From positions 1 through 64,000 of the forward strand of contig NZ_JALLPK010000001.1 of the NCBI RefSeq assembly GCF_023276375.1: a DNA stretch of 64,000 nucleotides, given 5' to 3'. Below, one piece after another: positions 47,603 to 56,715 of the stretch. A program made the translations under genes and the position numbers. This DNA comes from Halocatena marina (GTDB lineage: Archaea > Halobacteriota > Halobacteria > Halobacteriales > Haloarculaceae). Positions within the stretch are counted from its first letter, which is position 1; every line of letters begins with the position of its first letter. Under the pieces are notes generated by a model. It was not told where the DNA came from. It worked only from the letters and a program-made list of their open reading frames with translations, and ran no database searches.

Positions 47603-48046
47603 GTGGCCGACCGCATCCCTCACGATCATCCGACGGTCGAATCTGTCCGCGCGACGCTCGATCGTGTGGGTCGGATGGACCAGCCGAAGCTCGTCCTTCC
47701 CAACGATCCGGAGCTATTTCCCGAAACAATCGTCCACTTCGTTTTGGACGGGCAACAGTACCACGCTCGTATCAATCGGAAGTACCACGACACACCAGAG
47801 ATCCGTAGCGTGCGCGATAACGCCAGACTCGCCCGAGCGGGTGAAGGCGAAGGTGAAGACACAAGTGTAAACCGCCTTCACGAGTGGTTCGAGACGAACG
47901 ATCTCGAATTTGGCCGGTCCGTCCACGTCGACGTCGTCGAACCGAACCATCTCTATGGGGTTCGATTACCGGGAGAACGAGCGGTGTACACCGATATCCC
48001 GAAACCAAACAGCTCTCTCTCCGATATCGCGAACAATCTCGAATAG
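47603..48046 (+). CDS. Conserved haloarchaeal protein next to rps6e (DUF7112-like)
   Basis: A 147-residue acidic protein starting with GTG: MADRIPHDHPTVESVRATLDR, with VHFVLDGQQYHARINRKYH and VHVDVVEPNHLYGVRLPGERAVY. I recall a haloarchaeal family of this form located downstream of rps6e; the DUF number is from memory. No membrane segment. The 7-nt gap to rps6e points to one transcript, and a link to translation is possible but not shown. Confidence 0.7.
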   Translation: MADRIPHDHPTVESVRATLDRVGRMDQPKLVLPNDPELFPETIVHFVLDGQQYHARINRKYHDTPEIRSVRDNARLARAGEGEGEDTSVNRLHEWFETNDLEFGRSVHVDVVEPNHLYGVRLPGERAVYTDIPKPNSSLSDIANNLE

Positions 48047-48077
48047 AATCGACACGAATTGTACTGTATCGAATCAG

Positions 48078-48115
48078 ATCAAACCAAATCAAAGTAGATT
48101 TGATCGGTTTGATCG
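48078..48115 (+). repeat. Long imperfect inverted repeat
   Basis: GATCAAACC-A-AATCAAA (48078-48094) is followed after a short loop by TTTGAT-C-GGTTTGATC (48100-48115), giving a hairpin of about 15 base pairs with one mismatch. It sits between the DUF7112-like stop and the next start, so it may end the rps6e transcript or bind a regulator. Confidence 0.6.
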
Positions 48116-48159
48116 GATTGAGTAGGGCGACTTTTCTGTTCTCGGCAGGTACGTTTCGT

Positions 48160-48597
48160 ATGGATTCACAACGCCGGGAATTCCTTTCGTGTGAGCGCCC
48201 TGAGGACGTGCTCATCTATTTGAGTGAGTCATCGGTCTCGAATCTCGATTCCCTCGCAGATCACGGCGAACCCGTAAGCGATGGTCTTGTGCTCGTGCTC
48301 GCTGGTGATCGTGGTCGTAGCGTCTTCGAGCGTGCGGTTGGGGTCCAGCCGATGACGTTTGCGGGAGCAGCGATGGACACGGAGGGGACGATTTCGACAG
48401 ACTGCACTAGTGGTGACTGTCCGAGCAAGCATCCTGATGAACCTGATTCGGAACATCAGGTCCGTTTTCTCCTCGCGTTTGCTGAAGAGCAGAATGATGA
48501 AGTTGGTGGGATCTACGGTGATGGTGACGTTATCCACGCGTACGCTGCCTGTACCTGCAACACAACGTATTCAGATCGGTGGGTACTCGATGAGTAA
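48160..48597 (+). CDS. Conserved haloarchaeal protein (DUF5807-like)
   Basis: A 145-residue protein starting MDSQRREFLSCERPEDVLIYLSE. It has GLVLVLAGDRGRSVFERAVG and ends with YGDGDVIHAYAACTCNTTYSDRWV. This is a family seen in many haloarchaea (I recall DUF5807, from memory). It holds four cysteines (CTSGDC and ACTC) that could bind metal. A hairpin lies about 45 nt upstream. It is convergent with the DHH gene. Function unknown. Confidence 0.65.
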   Translation: MDSQRREFLSCERPEDVLIYLSESSVSNLDSLADHGEPVSDGLVLVLAGDRGRSVFERAVGVQPMTFAGAAMDTEGTISTDCTSGDCPSKHPDEPDSEHQVRFLLAFAEEQNDEVGGIYGDGDVIHAYAACTCNTTYSDRWVLDE

Positions 48598-48637
48598 TCA
48601 CTGTCACCGTCATCATTATCGTCCAGCGAAGCGCTCC

Positions 48638-49825
48638 TCACTCCGGGGTTTCGGCTGGTAGTGATCGGAACGAGTCGAGGATAACCTGTTTTGTGGTCGC
48701 GCCTCGAGTTGTCCAGTGGTGGGCGTAATCGAGCATGTCATCGTAGATGTTCGGTTTGCATCCCGATGCTTTCGGATGACCGCCGCCACCGACTCCTGCG
48801 GCGACTTCGTGACACCGCTTGAATGTCTCTGTTCCACGGATGCTTGCGCTTCCACTCGGTTTGACGATGACAGCAGCGTCGGCTCCCTTTTCGCGCAGCA
48901 TTTCTGCGACTTCGTTTTGCGAGCATCGGCCGTATGTGAACCCGACAGTGATTTCCCTACTTTCGTCGGTCGTGGTGGAGTTGTCTTCTGCTGCTTCGGT
49001 CTCTGTTGCAGTCCGTATCTCGATATCTCGCATTTCGGCGCGCTCGACAGCTTGCTCGATGAGCCGCTGCTTTTCGATCCGTCGTTCTTTGATGTACGAC
49101 TGTACGGGTTCGGGGAGATCAGCGCCGTGTACACGGACGGTCGCAACGTATGTTTCGGGGGCGACCCAGTTGGCGAAGTCAGCGAGATCGCCGCTCCGTG
49201 AATCGTCACGTATCCAGAGGTCGTGATCGCGCGTTACTGCTGCGAGCTCTTCGAATCGCGGATCGAATGGGTGATCGAGACCCCGCAGTGCAACATCGGT
49301 CGAGCATTCCTCATCGGAATCACCGACAATGAGTTCGACATCAGCCTCGCGCACCCGGCGTTCGTACTCTTTGCCCCACTGGTGGTGATCGAACCAGTAG
49401 ACATCCGAGGCGTGCGCAACGAGATCTGGGAGCGGTTCGATGTCACTGTCGCGGTCCGGACAGAGATCACAGAGATAGACGGTGACGCCTTCGGGGGCGT
49501 ACTCGGTCACTCGTTGTTGGGCGTCAGTGAGGCTGTGTGGCTTGGCGGGTACGAGTGCAACGTCCCCATCTGGGATGTCGATTGTCTCGGTGGGGTCGAT
49601 CGCTGGTGGAGCGATGTCGTCGTGTGCCTCGCGGATGAGCGCGGCGCACCCAAGCCCGTCGGCATCGCTGTCAGCGATAACGACCGTTTCAGCTCGTGCG
49701 AGAGCGCTTACCTGCTCTGGACTCGGTCCAGAATCACCGTCGTCGGGGATGAAAAATCCCGTGCCTGGGAGGATCGACTTTCGCGCAAGCGGAAGCCGGT
49801 CGTCGTCAATGAGCGACTCGTTCAT
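48638..49825 (-). CDS. DHH-family phosphoesterase
   Basis: A 395-residue phosphoesterase. DHH-domain metal ligands appear in ADSDADGLGCAALI and VYWFDHHQWG, and the DHHA1 domain ends with GVGGGGHPKASGC, the substrate-binding glycine loop. The group includes RecJ-like nucleases and oligonucleotide phosphatases; archaeal members often act on small nucleotides or RNA ends. An unstructured Glu/Thr-rich stretch (ATETEAAEDNSTTTDE) lies at about residue 275 between the two domains. Exact substrate is not deducible. Confidence 0.87.
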   Translation of the reverse strand: MNESLIDDDRLPLARKSILPGTGFFIPDDGDSGPSPEQVSALARAETVVIADSDADGLGCAALIREAHDDIAPPAIDPTETIDIPDGDVALVPAKPHSLTDAQQRVTEYAPEGVTVYLCDLCPDRDSDIEPLPDLVAHASDVYWFDHHQWGKEYERRVREADVELIVGDSDEECSTDVALRGLDHPFDPRFEELAAVTRDHDLWIRDDSRSGDLADFANWVAPETYVATVRVHGADLPEPVQSYIKERRIEKQRLIEQAVERAEMRDIEIRTATETEAAEDNSTTTDESREITVGFTYGRCSQNEVAEMLREKGADAAVIVKPSGSASIRGTETFKRCHEVAAGVGGGGHPKASGCKPNIYDDMLDYAHHWTTRGATTKQVILDSFRSLPAETPE

Positions 49826-50037
49826 ACGAACGTCTGGAGGTGCGGCTCAAAGAAGGTCTTGGTTGCTACCCGTCGACTGCTCCGTCGGGGTCACGGCTCG
49901 TACTGAGCCGATACACCGTAAAAACAGGGCTTGAACGCGGATATGCGAGACTCCACAACGCTGCCAATATGAAACTTGTCCGCTTTCACGGTTCTGTGAC
50001 GATCGCGGCGACATCGGTTCGCAACCAGAACAGGTGA

Positions 50038-50559
50038 CTATAATCTGAGCGCCATCTCAAGCTCGAAGCTTTCTGTCTTGCTCGACTCGAATCCGACCTT
50101 TCGATACAGCGCTCGCGCGGCGGTGTTCCAGCGCTCGACGGTGAGCCAAACCAGTTCGACGCCCCGACGCTGACCGGCACCGAGAAGCGCGGTAATGAGT
50201 TTCGTCCCAATCCCCGATTCTTGATATTCGTCCAACACGAAAATAGCGAGCTCGTATTCGTCTTCACCGTCTGAAACGAGCATCGCGTGACCAACAAGCC
50301 GGTCGTTCGTTTGAGCAGTGACATTGACAGTATCGTCGGTCAAGATACTGTCGAGCCAGTCGCGGATTTGGACTTCGTTCGTCGGGGGAATGCCCTGTGC
50401 TCGGTCCTGTGGATCGAACGCGAGATACATCTCGACGAAGGTATCGACATCGTCGTCAGTGTACTCGCTGACCTCGATAGTACGACCAGAACGATCTTCA
50501 AACGTTTTTGGTGGTGGCTCGAACGACCCGGCTGGTTCAGAGGGGTACACGCGTGTCAT
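50038..50559 (-). CDS. GNAT-family N-acetyltransferase
   Basis: A 173-residue acetyltransferase. The acetyl-CoA-binding motif is LAIFVLDEYQESGIGTKLITALLGAG (R/Q-x2-G-x-G/A region QESGIGT), followed by WLTVERWNTAARALYRKVGFE. The N-terminus (VYPSEPAGSFEPPPKTFEDRSGR) is an extra 30 residues. The Usp gene upstream ends inside this gene's start (ATGA), so the pair is translationally coupled. Substrate unknown. Confidence 0.87.
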   Translation of the reverse strand: MTRVYPSEPAGSFEPPPKTFEDRSGRTIEVSEYTDDDVDTFVEMYLAFDPQDRAQGIPPTNEVQIRDWLDSILTDDTVNVTAQTNDRLVGHAMLVSDGEDEYELAIFVLDEYQESGIGTKLITALLGAGQRRGVELVWLTVERWNTAARALYRKVGFESSKTESFELEMALRL

Positions 50560-50921
50560 CGTACCAGTGTCACCGTCATTGGTGCGTTCAGGAGGACGAA
50601 CTCTGCAACATCATTTAGTTGTATCTTTCCGAGTGGACTCGTTTTTCCACCGTCGATGATGATCTGATCGAAGTTTTTGCGTTCGGCGAAATCGACGAGC
50701 TGACTCCCTGCGTGCCCCGTGAGCGAACGCACCTTGGCATCGGACGAGAGCTCAGAGAGACATCCACGAACGTCCTGTTCGAGACGATCGATTGGAGGAC
50801 CATCCTCGTATTCGACGACAGCGACAGTGAGATCGTTCTCAGTTGCTTTGGCACGCTTGTCCGCCGCTTCAAGTACTGCGAGTGCTCTGTCGCTCCGATC
50901 GACCCCAACAAGTAGTTTCAT
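50556..50921 (-). CDS. Universal stress protein, UspA family (short)
   Basis: A 121-residue Usp domain starting MKLLVGVDRSDRALAVLEAADKRA. The ATP-binding region is DQIIIDGGKTSPLGKIQLNDVAEFVLLNAPMTVTLVR: the G-x2-G-x9-G-S pattern is not kept (SPLGKIQLND), so it may not bind ATP in the usual way. It overlaps the GNAT gene by 4 nt. The frame is open further upstream, but that lies over the divergent DUF5806-like gene. Confidence 0.82.
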   Translation of the reverse strand: MKLLVGVDRSDRALAVLEAADKRAKATENDLTVAVVEYEDGPPIDRLEQDVRGCLSELSSDAKVRSLTGHAGSQLVDFAERKNFDQIIIDGGKTSPLGKIQLNDVAEFVLLNAPMTVTLVR

Positions 50922-50994
50922 AGATAGCGGTCGATCGCCCAAACCAAAAGCCTCTCGGCGATACTCTTTTTCACCGCCGAAACACAGTGGGGAT

Positions 50995-51780
50995 ATGGCC
51001 GACGATTCCGTAGGCGGGGGCTTCTCGTCCACTCCCCCTGAAACCGAGGAAATCGACGAAGAGGAGCACCAAACCCCCGAATCAACGACCAACCAAACCA
51101 CGTTCGATAGCGATACTGATGATGACGTAGATGGTGATGACGTTGGTAACGCTATGGATGATGACATCGATAGCGACGTGGATGATAATGATGTTGACGG
51201 TAATACCGGTCGTTCATCTGATCAGGATGAGGGCGATGAGTCGTCTGGGGAGCATTCGGCGTCGACGAGTGACGTTCCGGACGACGTCCGCCAGTACGAC
51301 CGGTTCAAGAAAATCGATGGGACTCGTTACGAGCGGGCCAATCAGTTCTTACGTGATCGTACGTACATCACGGCCCGTGAGTGGGCACTCGCACGGTTGT
51401 GTGCTGATTTCCGTACTGAGACTGGTGTCGAAATGACGAAAATCGGGAACAACCTCCCAGACCTCGTTCCGTTCATGGAGGATACCTACTCTCCACAGGC
51501 TGTCAATCAGGCCAGAGCGGCGTTCGAGGAAAAGATCCGCACAGCGGGGGCAACGTTCCTCTACGGCGCGATGTGTGACTTCTTCACCGCCGAAGAGCTC
51601 GATGACATTATGTACGAATCGACCGAGGTTGCGAAGTTCTTATTGGAGATTGAGGGTGTCGACATCTCGGTCGAAACTGAACTCGAAGCTGAAGAGCGCG
51701 TATCGAATGTGATGCGTGAAGTACGCAAAGCAAGCGCTGAGCTTCGTGAGGAAGAACTCGAAGAGCAGAACGATTCGTAA
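50995..51780 (+). CDS. Conserved haloarchaeal protein (DUF5806-like)
   Basis: A 261-residue protein. The first 95 residues are Asp/Ser-rich low complexity, with runs such as DTDDDVDGDDVG and DDDIDSDVDD. The conserved C-terminal domain starts at VRQYDRFKKIDGTRYERANQFL, then TYITAREWALARLCADFRTETGVEMTKIG, EDTYSPQAVNQARAAFEEKIRTAGATFLYGAMCDFF. I recall it as DUF5806 (number from memory). It is helical, with no known function. It is divergent from the Usp-GNAT pair. Confidence 0.75.
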   Translation: MADDSVGGGFSSTPPETEEIDEEEHQTPESTTNQTTFDSDTDDDVDGDDVGNAMDDDIDSDVDDNDVDGNTGRSSDQDEGDESSGEHSASTSDVPDDVRQYDRFKKIDGTRYERANQFLRDRTYITAREWALARLCADFRTETGVEMTKIGNNLPDLVPFMEDTYSPQAVNQARAAFEEKIRTAGATFLYGAMCDFFTAEELDDIMYESTEVAKFLLEIEGVDISVETELEAEERVSNVMREVRKASAELREEELEEQNDS

Positions 51781-51796
51781 AAATCACGTCGCGCTT

Positions 51797-52270
51797 TCAG
51801 TTTGAACCGGGATGTTCCGGGAAGAATGAAACAGGGTCGTCGTGACTGATCGTGATCGCACGCTCGTTCGAAAGGGTCCGTATGATTGTATCGAGCTGAT
51901 TCGTCTGCTCGACTTGTTTGCGGAGTTCGATTGTGTTCTCACTGCTGTAATAGAGTGGGTAACAGACAGCAATTTCGTTGTCACTATCGAAGATGACCGC
52001 GAGAGCGAAGATGAATCCGTCCTGTTCGGCACGATATATCTCGGTATCGTTGAGCGTGGCATTGGAGATAGCCGCCTCTAGCTGGTCGAATTCGTCATCA
52101 GGAACGAGCACGTCGAAGCCATACTGTTCTTCATCGAGTACTGCTACATCGCCCGGGTGGAGTTCGACGACATCCCAGCCAGCCTCACGGTACTCGGCTG
52201 CCGTTATCTCCATATCCTCTATAACTTCCTCCCAGTAGCCGACTACCTGCTGGAACGGATTCGAATCCAT
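51797..52270 (-). CDS. Conserved haloarchaeal protein (DUF7529-like)
   Basis: A 157-residue protein starting MDSNPFQQVVGYWEEVIEDMEITAAEYREAGW, with VVELHPGDVAVLDEEQYGFDVLVPDDEFDQLE. This start is seen in a haloarchaeal family (DUF7529, number from memory). It is acidic, with no membrane segment, and shows mixed alpha/beta character. Its stop lies 16 nt from the end of the DUF5806-like gene, with which it is convergent. Function unknown. Confidence 0.65.
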   Translation of the reverse strand: MDSNPFQQVVGYWEEVIEDMEITAAEYREAGWDVVELHPGDVAVLDEEQYGFDVLVPDDEFDQLEAAISNATLNDTEIYRAEQDGFIFALAVIFDSDNEIAVCYPLYYSSENTIELRKQVEQTNQLDTIIRTLSNERAITISHDDPVSFFPEHPGSN

Positions 52271-52637
52271 ACCCCGCTCTCACTTCCCGAGACAAATATG
52301 AGTTATCTTCCCAATCACAATATTCCTATGAGTTATTAGGTGGAAGGATCATAAACCGGAGGACGCGGTGACGACAACAGCCAACGAAGCATACGAAACC
52401 ATCTTTCAGCGGTGATGGGGAACTACAAATCGACTGCACTATGTCTGTTTGAGGATACCGAGATGTGAATACACTGTACTCTGTTCGCACTAACAGTCTT
52501 GCAATACTGCGGCCGAAGAAGCAGATTTTGAGTGAATCATGCTTGCATTTATCTGATCCGATTGGGGTAGCGTGAATTAATTACATATATGAATTTTTTC
52601 CTAAAGGGATTTATTGCCGCATCTCCAATAAAGGAGT
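52271..52637 (+). other. Intergenic stretch without a recognisable gene
   Basis: An AT-rich region that must hold the promoters of the DUF7529-like gene and of the secreted protein at 52638. AATTAATTACATATATGAA near 52575 is a promoter candidate. I found no supported gene or RNA. Confidence 0.4.
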
Positions 52638-53003
52638 ATGGGTATTCGATCAAACGTCCTACGGGCTGCTGTGGTGGTGATAATCGTCCTTGTAACGCTC
52701 GGAACGGTGGGTGTCGTTGCGGGAGATGGGACGGAACATTCAAGTACGGATTCGGAGGTCAAGCAGATCGGCTCACAAGAGATCGAGATCTCCGATGTAC
52801 ACGTGACTGTGAGTGATGTGCATCTCAGCGGCTCCGATCTCCCGTCTGTCCACATCGAAGAACGGACGTACACGGTTCATGACGCTTCGATGGTGATCGA
52901 CGGTCTCACGATCACGCATAACGGACAAACGTACGAGGTTTGCTCAATATCGATCGTCATGGACGATGTCTCTGTGACGGTTGAGGATGTGCACGTCGAC
53001 TAA
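52638..53003 (+). CDS. Small secreted protein with repeated DVHxT/S pattern
   Basis: A 121-residue protein with a signal sequence (hydrophobic segment at residues 10-28, cleavage near Ala-Gly). The mature part is beta-rich and repetitive: EISDVHVTVSDVHLSG, then MDDVSVTVEDVHVD. No known domain. It may be a surface or extracellular protein. It is preceded by the AAAGGAG-like box at 52629-52636, an unusually good Shine-Dalgarno for this genome. Confidence 0.6.
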   Translation: MGIRSNVLRAAVVVIIVLVTLGTVGVVAGDGTEHSSTDSEVKQIGSQEIEISDVHVTVSDVHLSGSDLPSVHIEERTYTVHDASMVIDGLTITHNGQTYEVCSISIVMDDVSVTVEDVHVD

Positions 53004-53194
53004 ACGCTGGCTGTTATTACGTCAGCCACCTTCTGAACCCAAGGAATTAAATAACTTGAAGTGACAGTTAGCCACAGAGCTGACTGATGACCCTTTCATT
53101 CTGCTACTGAGTTGATTGCCAGCCACATCCGCGTGTGGGGTTGTCAGCTTGGACTGTTGTCGTATTGGTACTTAGTCATCGATTAGTGAGACCT

Positions 53195-53764
53195 ATGTCA
53201 CGATCAACATTCATCAACTGCGACCGCCTCGATCTCAAGCCAGCCGAGGAAGACGATATTGAATTTCTTCAAGACGGGGTGAATCATCCAAAGATACGCC
53301 GATACATCAGCGTGTTCAGAACGCCGTACAACGAAGAACAGTACCGAGAGGAGCTCTGGTCGAAAGAGAACGACGACCCGTCGCTTCTTGTCATCCCCAA
53401 CGAAGGCGAATTTGCTGGAGAACCAGTCGGGACAGTAGCGCTGTCTCCTATTATCGAACGAGACGGCTATGCGAACTTCGGTGTTTGGTTCCATCCGAAG
53501 GCGTGGGGTAAGGGATACGCTCTCGAAGCGAGCGCCTACCTCATCGAATACGGATTTCAGGACCTCCGGCTACATCGAATGTCGGCAGTCACGATGGCAC
53601 CGAACGAGGCCTCTAAACGGCTTTGTGAACGGCTCGGATTCGTTCACGAAGGAACTGCCCGCGAATCCCAGTACGCCACCGGAACGTACGTTGACGTCGA
53701 GCGATACGGATTATTGATCGACGAATGGGACGGTCCCAGTGAGGTGCTCGGAATAGAATCGTAG
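53195..53764 (+). CDS. RimJ/RimL-type GNAT acetyltransferase
   Basis: A 189-residue N-acetyltransferase of the RimJ/RimL subfamily. FGVWFHPKAWGKGYALEASAYLIEYGF is the acetyl-CoA-binding region, with RLHRMSAVTMAPNEASKRLCERLGF next. Such enzymes acetylate protein N-termini or small amines. The ATG at 53195 is chosen; the frame is open further but upstream residues are hydrophobic and not conserved. Not in an obvious operon. Confidence 0.87.
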   Translation: MSRSTFINCDRLDLKPAEEDDIEFLQDGVNHPKIRRYISVFRTPYNEEQYREELWSKENDDPSLLVIPNEGEFAGEPVGTVALSPIIERDGYANFGVWFHPKAWGKGYALEASAYLIEYGFQDLRLHRMSAVTMAPNEASKRLCERLGFVHEGTARESQYATGTYVDVERYGLLIDEWDGPSEVLGIES

Positions 53765-53958
53765 TGTAAAGCGGCTTCAACGGCCGACAGTCTCTGAATG
53801 TTTTGAGTGGTCTGCGTGGCTTTCGAATCGAAACGCTCGGTGAACTTGCTGTTGGATAACGTGAAGAGGGGTTTTGTCGATGGCTGTCTTAAATTGTGTT
53901 GTGCTCGCCGAGAAATTCAGTCAGCGTCGGTTGCTCGTCGGTTTTTCAGGCAAGTGTC

Positions 53959-55224
53959 ATGCGGGACTTCGCAGTAGAGGAGGCTGATGAACCAGTGTCT
54001 ATTCATGTTGATCTCGATCTCGTTGCACTCGTCGCAGCCATTGTTGGACTCGGTGTCATAGCTCAGTTTCTCGCCACGAAGTATCGTGTTCCCAGCGTGC
54101 TGTTTCTTATCGTTGCGGGCGTCGCTATTGGTCCCGAAGGACTCGGTATCATCACGACCGACACGTTCGGTGGAACGCTCTCGACCATCGTCGGAGTGAG
54201 CGTCGCTATCATCATTTTCGATGGAACGTTTCGATTCGAATTTGAGTCTGTCCGCAACGCTCCACGGGCCGTCGGATGGCTGATTACAATCGGCGCAGCG
54301 CTGACGTTTTTCGGGACCGCCCTGACAGTTCGGTTCCTGTTGGGGTCGGATTGGGACATTGCCTTTCTCGTCGCTGCATTACTGATCGCAACCGGTCCAA
54401 CGGTTATTACACCGATTTTCGCGGTCGTGTCTGTCCGCGAGGAAATTGCAACAACCCTCGAAATGGAAGGGATTGTCAATGACGTCACTGCATCGATTCT
54501 CGCTATTGTCCTATTCAAAGCGATGACTGTTCAGGAACTCTCACCAGAAGGATTTATTTTCCTGTTCGTAGAACGCCTCGGACTTGGAATTATCATTGGC
54601 CTCGTGGTCGCGAGCGTTATCTGGTATTTCCTTACACATGTCAAACTCCCGGCTCAGGAAGCGCCACAGACAGCTCGGTTATTCACGCTGGCAGGAGCGA
54701 TCGTCGCGTTCGCAATCGCGGATTCAGTGTTTTCGGAAGCAGGTATTGTGGCTGCAGCTATTGCGGGATTCGCTCTCGGGAACCTCAATCTCCCTCATCA
54801 AGAGAGTATTGGACAATTCAAGCAAGACGTGACGCTGCTCGTTCTCTCGTTCGTTTTCATTACACTCGCAGCGTTGCTCGAATTCTCGGAACTCCTCGCG
54901 CTCGGCGTCGCTGGACTCGCGGTCGTTGCGGTTTTGATGTTTCTCCTCCGTCCGCTGGTCGTCTTCCTCTCGACAACCAGTGGCGAGTTCTCCATCCGTG
55001 AACGGCTGTTCATCAGTTTCGTCAGTCCTCGCGGGATTATTCCTGCGTCGGTCGCTACTCTGTTTGCTATCCGACTCCAAACGGGTCCTCCCCCGACGGA
55101 TTCGTCAGGTGCTGATATCTTGCTCGGCACCGTCTTTCTCGTTATTCTGGTGACGGTTGTTGTTGAGGCCGGCTTTGCGAGACAAATAGCCGCCGCACTC
55201 GGGGTCACTCAAACGGAGGAGTGA
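53959..55224 (+). CDS. Cation:proton antiporter, CPA1 (NhaP-like)
   Basis: A 421-residue membrane protein with about twelve to thirteen helices. The CPA family motifs are GPTVITPIF, LEMEGIVNDVTASI (the Asn-Asp ion site) and the late FVSPRGIIPASVATLFA. It exchanges Na+ or K+ for protons across the membrane, important for a salt-loving cell. The ATG at 53959 follows a short upstream frame. No K+-uptake genes are adjacent. Confidence 0.92.
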   Translation: MRDFAVEEADEPVSIHVDLDLVALVAAIVGLGVIAQFLATKYRVPSVLFLIVAGVAIGPEGLGIITTDTFGGTLSTIVGVSVAIIIFDGTFRFEFESVRNAPRAVGWLITIGAALTFFGTALTVRFLLGSDWDIAFLVAALLIATGPTVITPIFAVVSVREEIATTLEMEGIVNDVTASILAIVLFKAMTVQELSPEGFIFLFVERLGLGIIIGLVVASVIWYFLTHVKLPAQEAPQTARLFTLAGAIVAFAIADSVFSEAGIVAAAIAGFALGNLNLPHQESIGQFKQDVTLLVLSFVFITLAALLEFSELLALGVAGLAVVAVLMFLLRPLVVFLSTTSGEFSIRERLFISFVSPRGIIPASVATLFAIRLQTGPPPTDSSGADILLGTVFLVILVTVVVEAGFARQIAAALGVTQTEE

Positions 55225-55585
55225 TAGTGTACTCTGTTTTCGAGTGTGTCGGATGCGTCCATGGTGGGGCGAGTATCGTATGGATCAATCTACGGTGAAA
55301 TGACATAGAAAGCGTATCGAGGAGACATTTTTGATGGGAATATCTCTGATAGAGGTGCCAACAACGGGGTAATCACCATACATATCCCTGCGCTTTTCCG
55401 CTGGCCATCTTTCGGTTCAGTATCCTCACCCAATCGTATGGCAATCAGGAAAGGTCACGGCGTAGGCATCGACTGTCCATATCAAATAATCGTCGTGTAT
55501 TGAGAGCTGTGCTGAATACATAGTGTGAGTCAGTCACGACGCGAGGAACGCGTGGTAATAATGAGAACGTCATGTATCGTGGATA
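55225..55585 (+). other. Intergenic stretch without a recognisable gene
   Basis: I saw no gene, RNA or repeat that I can support. It separates the antiporter from the convergent cupin gene. Confidence 0.4.
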
Positions 55586-56314
55586 TTATGAGAGGTCTGG
55601 CAATTGTTCGACGCGTGCATTCCAGAAGGCTTCGTCTTCATACTCTGGATACGTCGCTCGGTATCCCAAAAGACGACCGATCGGACTGAATACCGTTGCC
55701 AGCACGTTCTGTACGACTGGTGGTGGCGACGTGAAGACCGTATCGTCACCCATCTCGTCTGCCATCACCATCGCTTGTAAGAACGAGGGCCGGCCCGACT
55801 CTGTGAGTTTTCCGTCGTGTGCGAGGCCAAACAGCAGGGCGATAACATCTCCCAACCGACCCGCTGGACGGGCCTCGATGATGCAGGACGCGTACGACTC
55901 TGACTCGTTTCGGAACGCGTGTGGTGTCCCTGTCTCTACGGTCACGCTCTCGCCAGCAGTGAGTGTCCGAGATTCGCCCGGCAGTTGGATGACGAACTCG
56001 CCTTCGACGACTTCGAACGTCTCATCGTAGTTCGGGTGGACGTGTTCTGCTGGCCCGTCTGCCCCAGGTGGGAAAATTCCCAGTCCCCGTGTGTATGCAC
56101 CGTCGGTTTCCTCTGGAGTCACGAGACCCGCTCCGTACTCGCCTAACTGTGGATTCGAGAACAGCGGCGTGGTCGCCGTTGCCAGCAACTCCACTGTTGG
56201 GCTGTCTTTCGGGAAGGTCAATCCATCGTCGATCGGCTCTCCGTCCACGAGCGTGCGTCCAAAGGTTACTGTCTCTGCCGTAGAATTCATCTCCAATTTG
56301 GTCGTAGAACCCAT
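55586..56314 (-). CDS. Cupin-domain protein
   Basis: A 242-residue protein with one cupin barrel in the middle: GIFPPGADGPAEHVHPNYDETFEVVEGEFVI holds the first motif with H-x-H and Glu, and GTPHAFRNES the second His. The N-terminal 60 residues and C-terminal 80 residues (PPPVVQNVLATVFSPIGRLLGYRATYPEYE) are additional. The C-terminal region has features of membrane-associated segments. A second ATG at 56288-56290 is a possible start. Similar to cupins annotated as unknown or as quercetin dioxygenase-like; no specific substrate. Confidence 0.82.
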   Translation of the reverse strand: MGSTTKLEMNSTAETVTFGRTLVDGEPIDDGLTFPKDSPTVELLATATTPLFSNPQLGEYGAGLVTPEETDGAYTRGLGIFPPGADGPAEHVHPNYDETFEVVEGEFVIQLPGESRTLTAGESVTVETGTPHAFRNESESYASCIIEARPAGRLGDVIALLFGLAHDGKLTESGRPSFLQAMVMADEMGDDTVFTSPPPVVQNVLATVFSPIGRLLGYRATYPEYEDEAFWNARVEQLPDLS

Positions 56315-56715
56315 ACGAATTGGTGTGTGATATTTGATAATAAACGTTTGGAGAACTCTTCTTCTTCGACTCCGTAGCCCAACTGTGCATTGTTCAGGCG
56401 TTCGGTGCAGGTGAGCAGGATCTTCATGAGACAGTCAAGCTACTCCGACCGGAACTCAAGAAGTGCGATGAACAGAACGAGGAGGTCCTGTATACTGGTG
56501 CTGCGAAGACGCTTATCGAGTATCAACAGAAGCTCAGCTATACTGCCCTGTACTCACGTCGTCACCGAAGTTCTCTGGCATAAAAGTCTCCGTCTTGGGA
56601 AGGATACATGAACGAGATGTCGCGTCTGTCTTGATCTATTCAAATAATTATTTCAGCTCATCGGGTGTCTCAGCCACGGTATAATTAAGTTCCACGCTGA
56701 TATAAGTTACAGATA
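56315..56715 (+). other. Intergenic stretch with an open but startless frame
   Basis: One plus-strand frame is open from about 56344 to a stop at 56581-56583 (about 79 codons). Its end reads QDLHETVKLLRPELKKCDEQ and NEEVLYTGAAKTLIEYQQK, which has the look of a real helical protein, but it has no ATG, GTG or TTG start in a sensible place. It may be the tail of a lost gene. AT-rich DNA at 56640-56715 probably holds the promoter of the next operon. Confidence 0.3.

Noticed and set aside
49969-50037. 22-residue ORF starting MKLVRFHG
   Set aside because: It begins like some haloarchaeal enzymes but ends after 22 codons with no further support.
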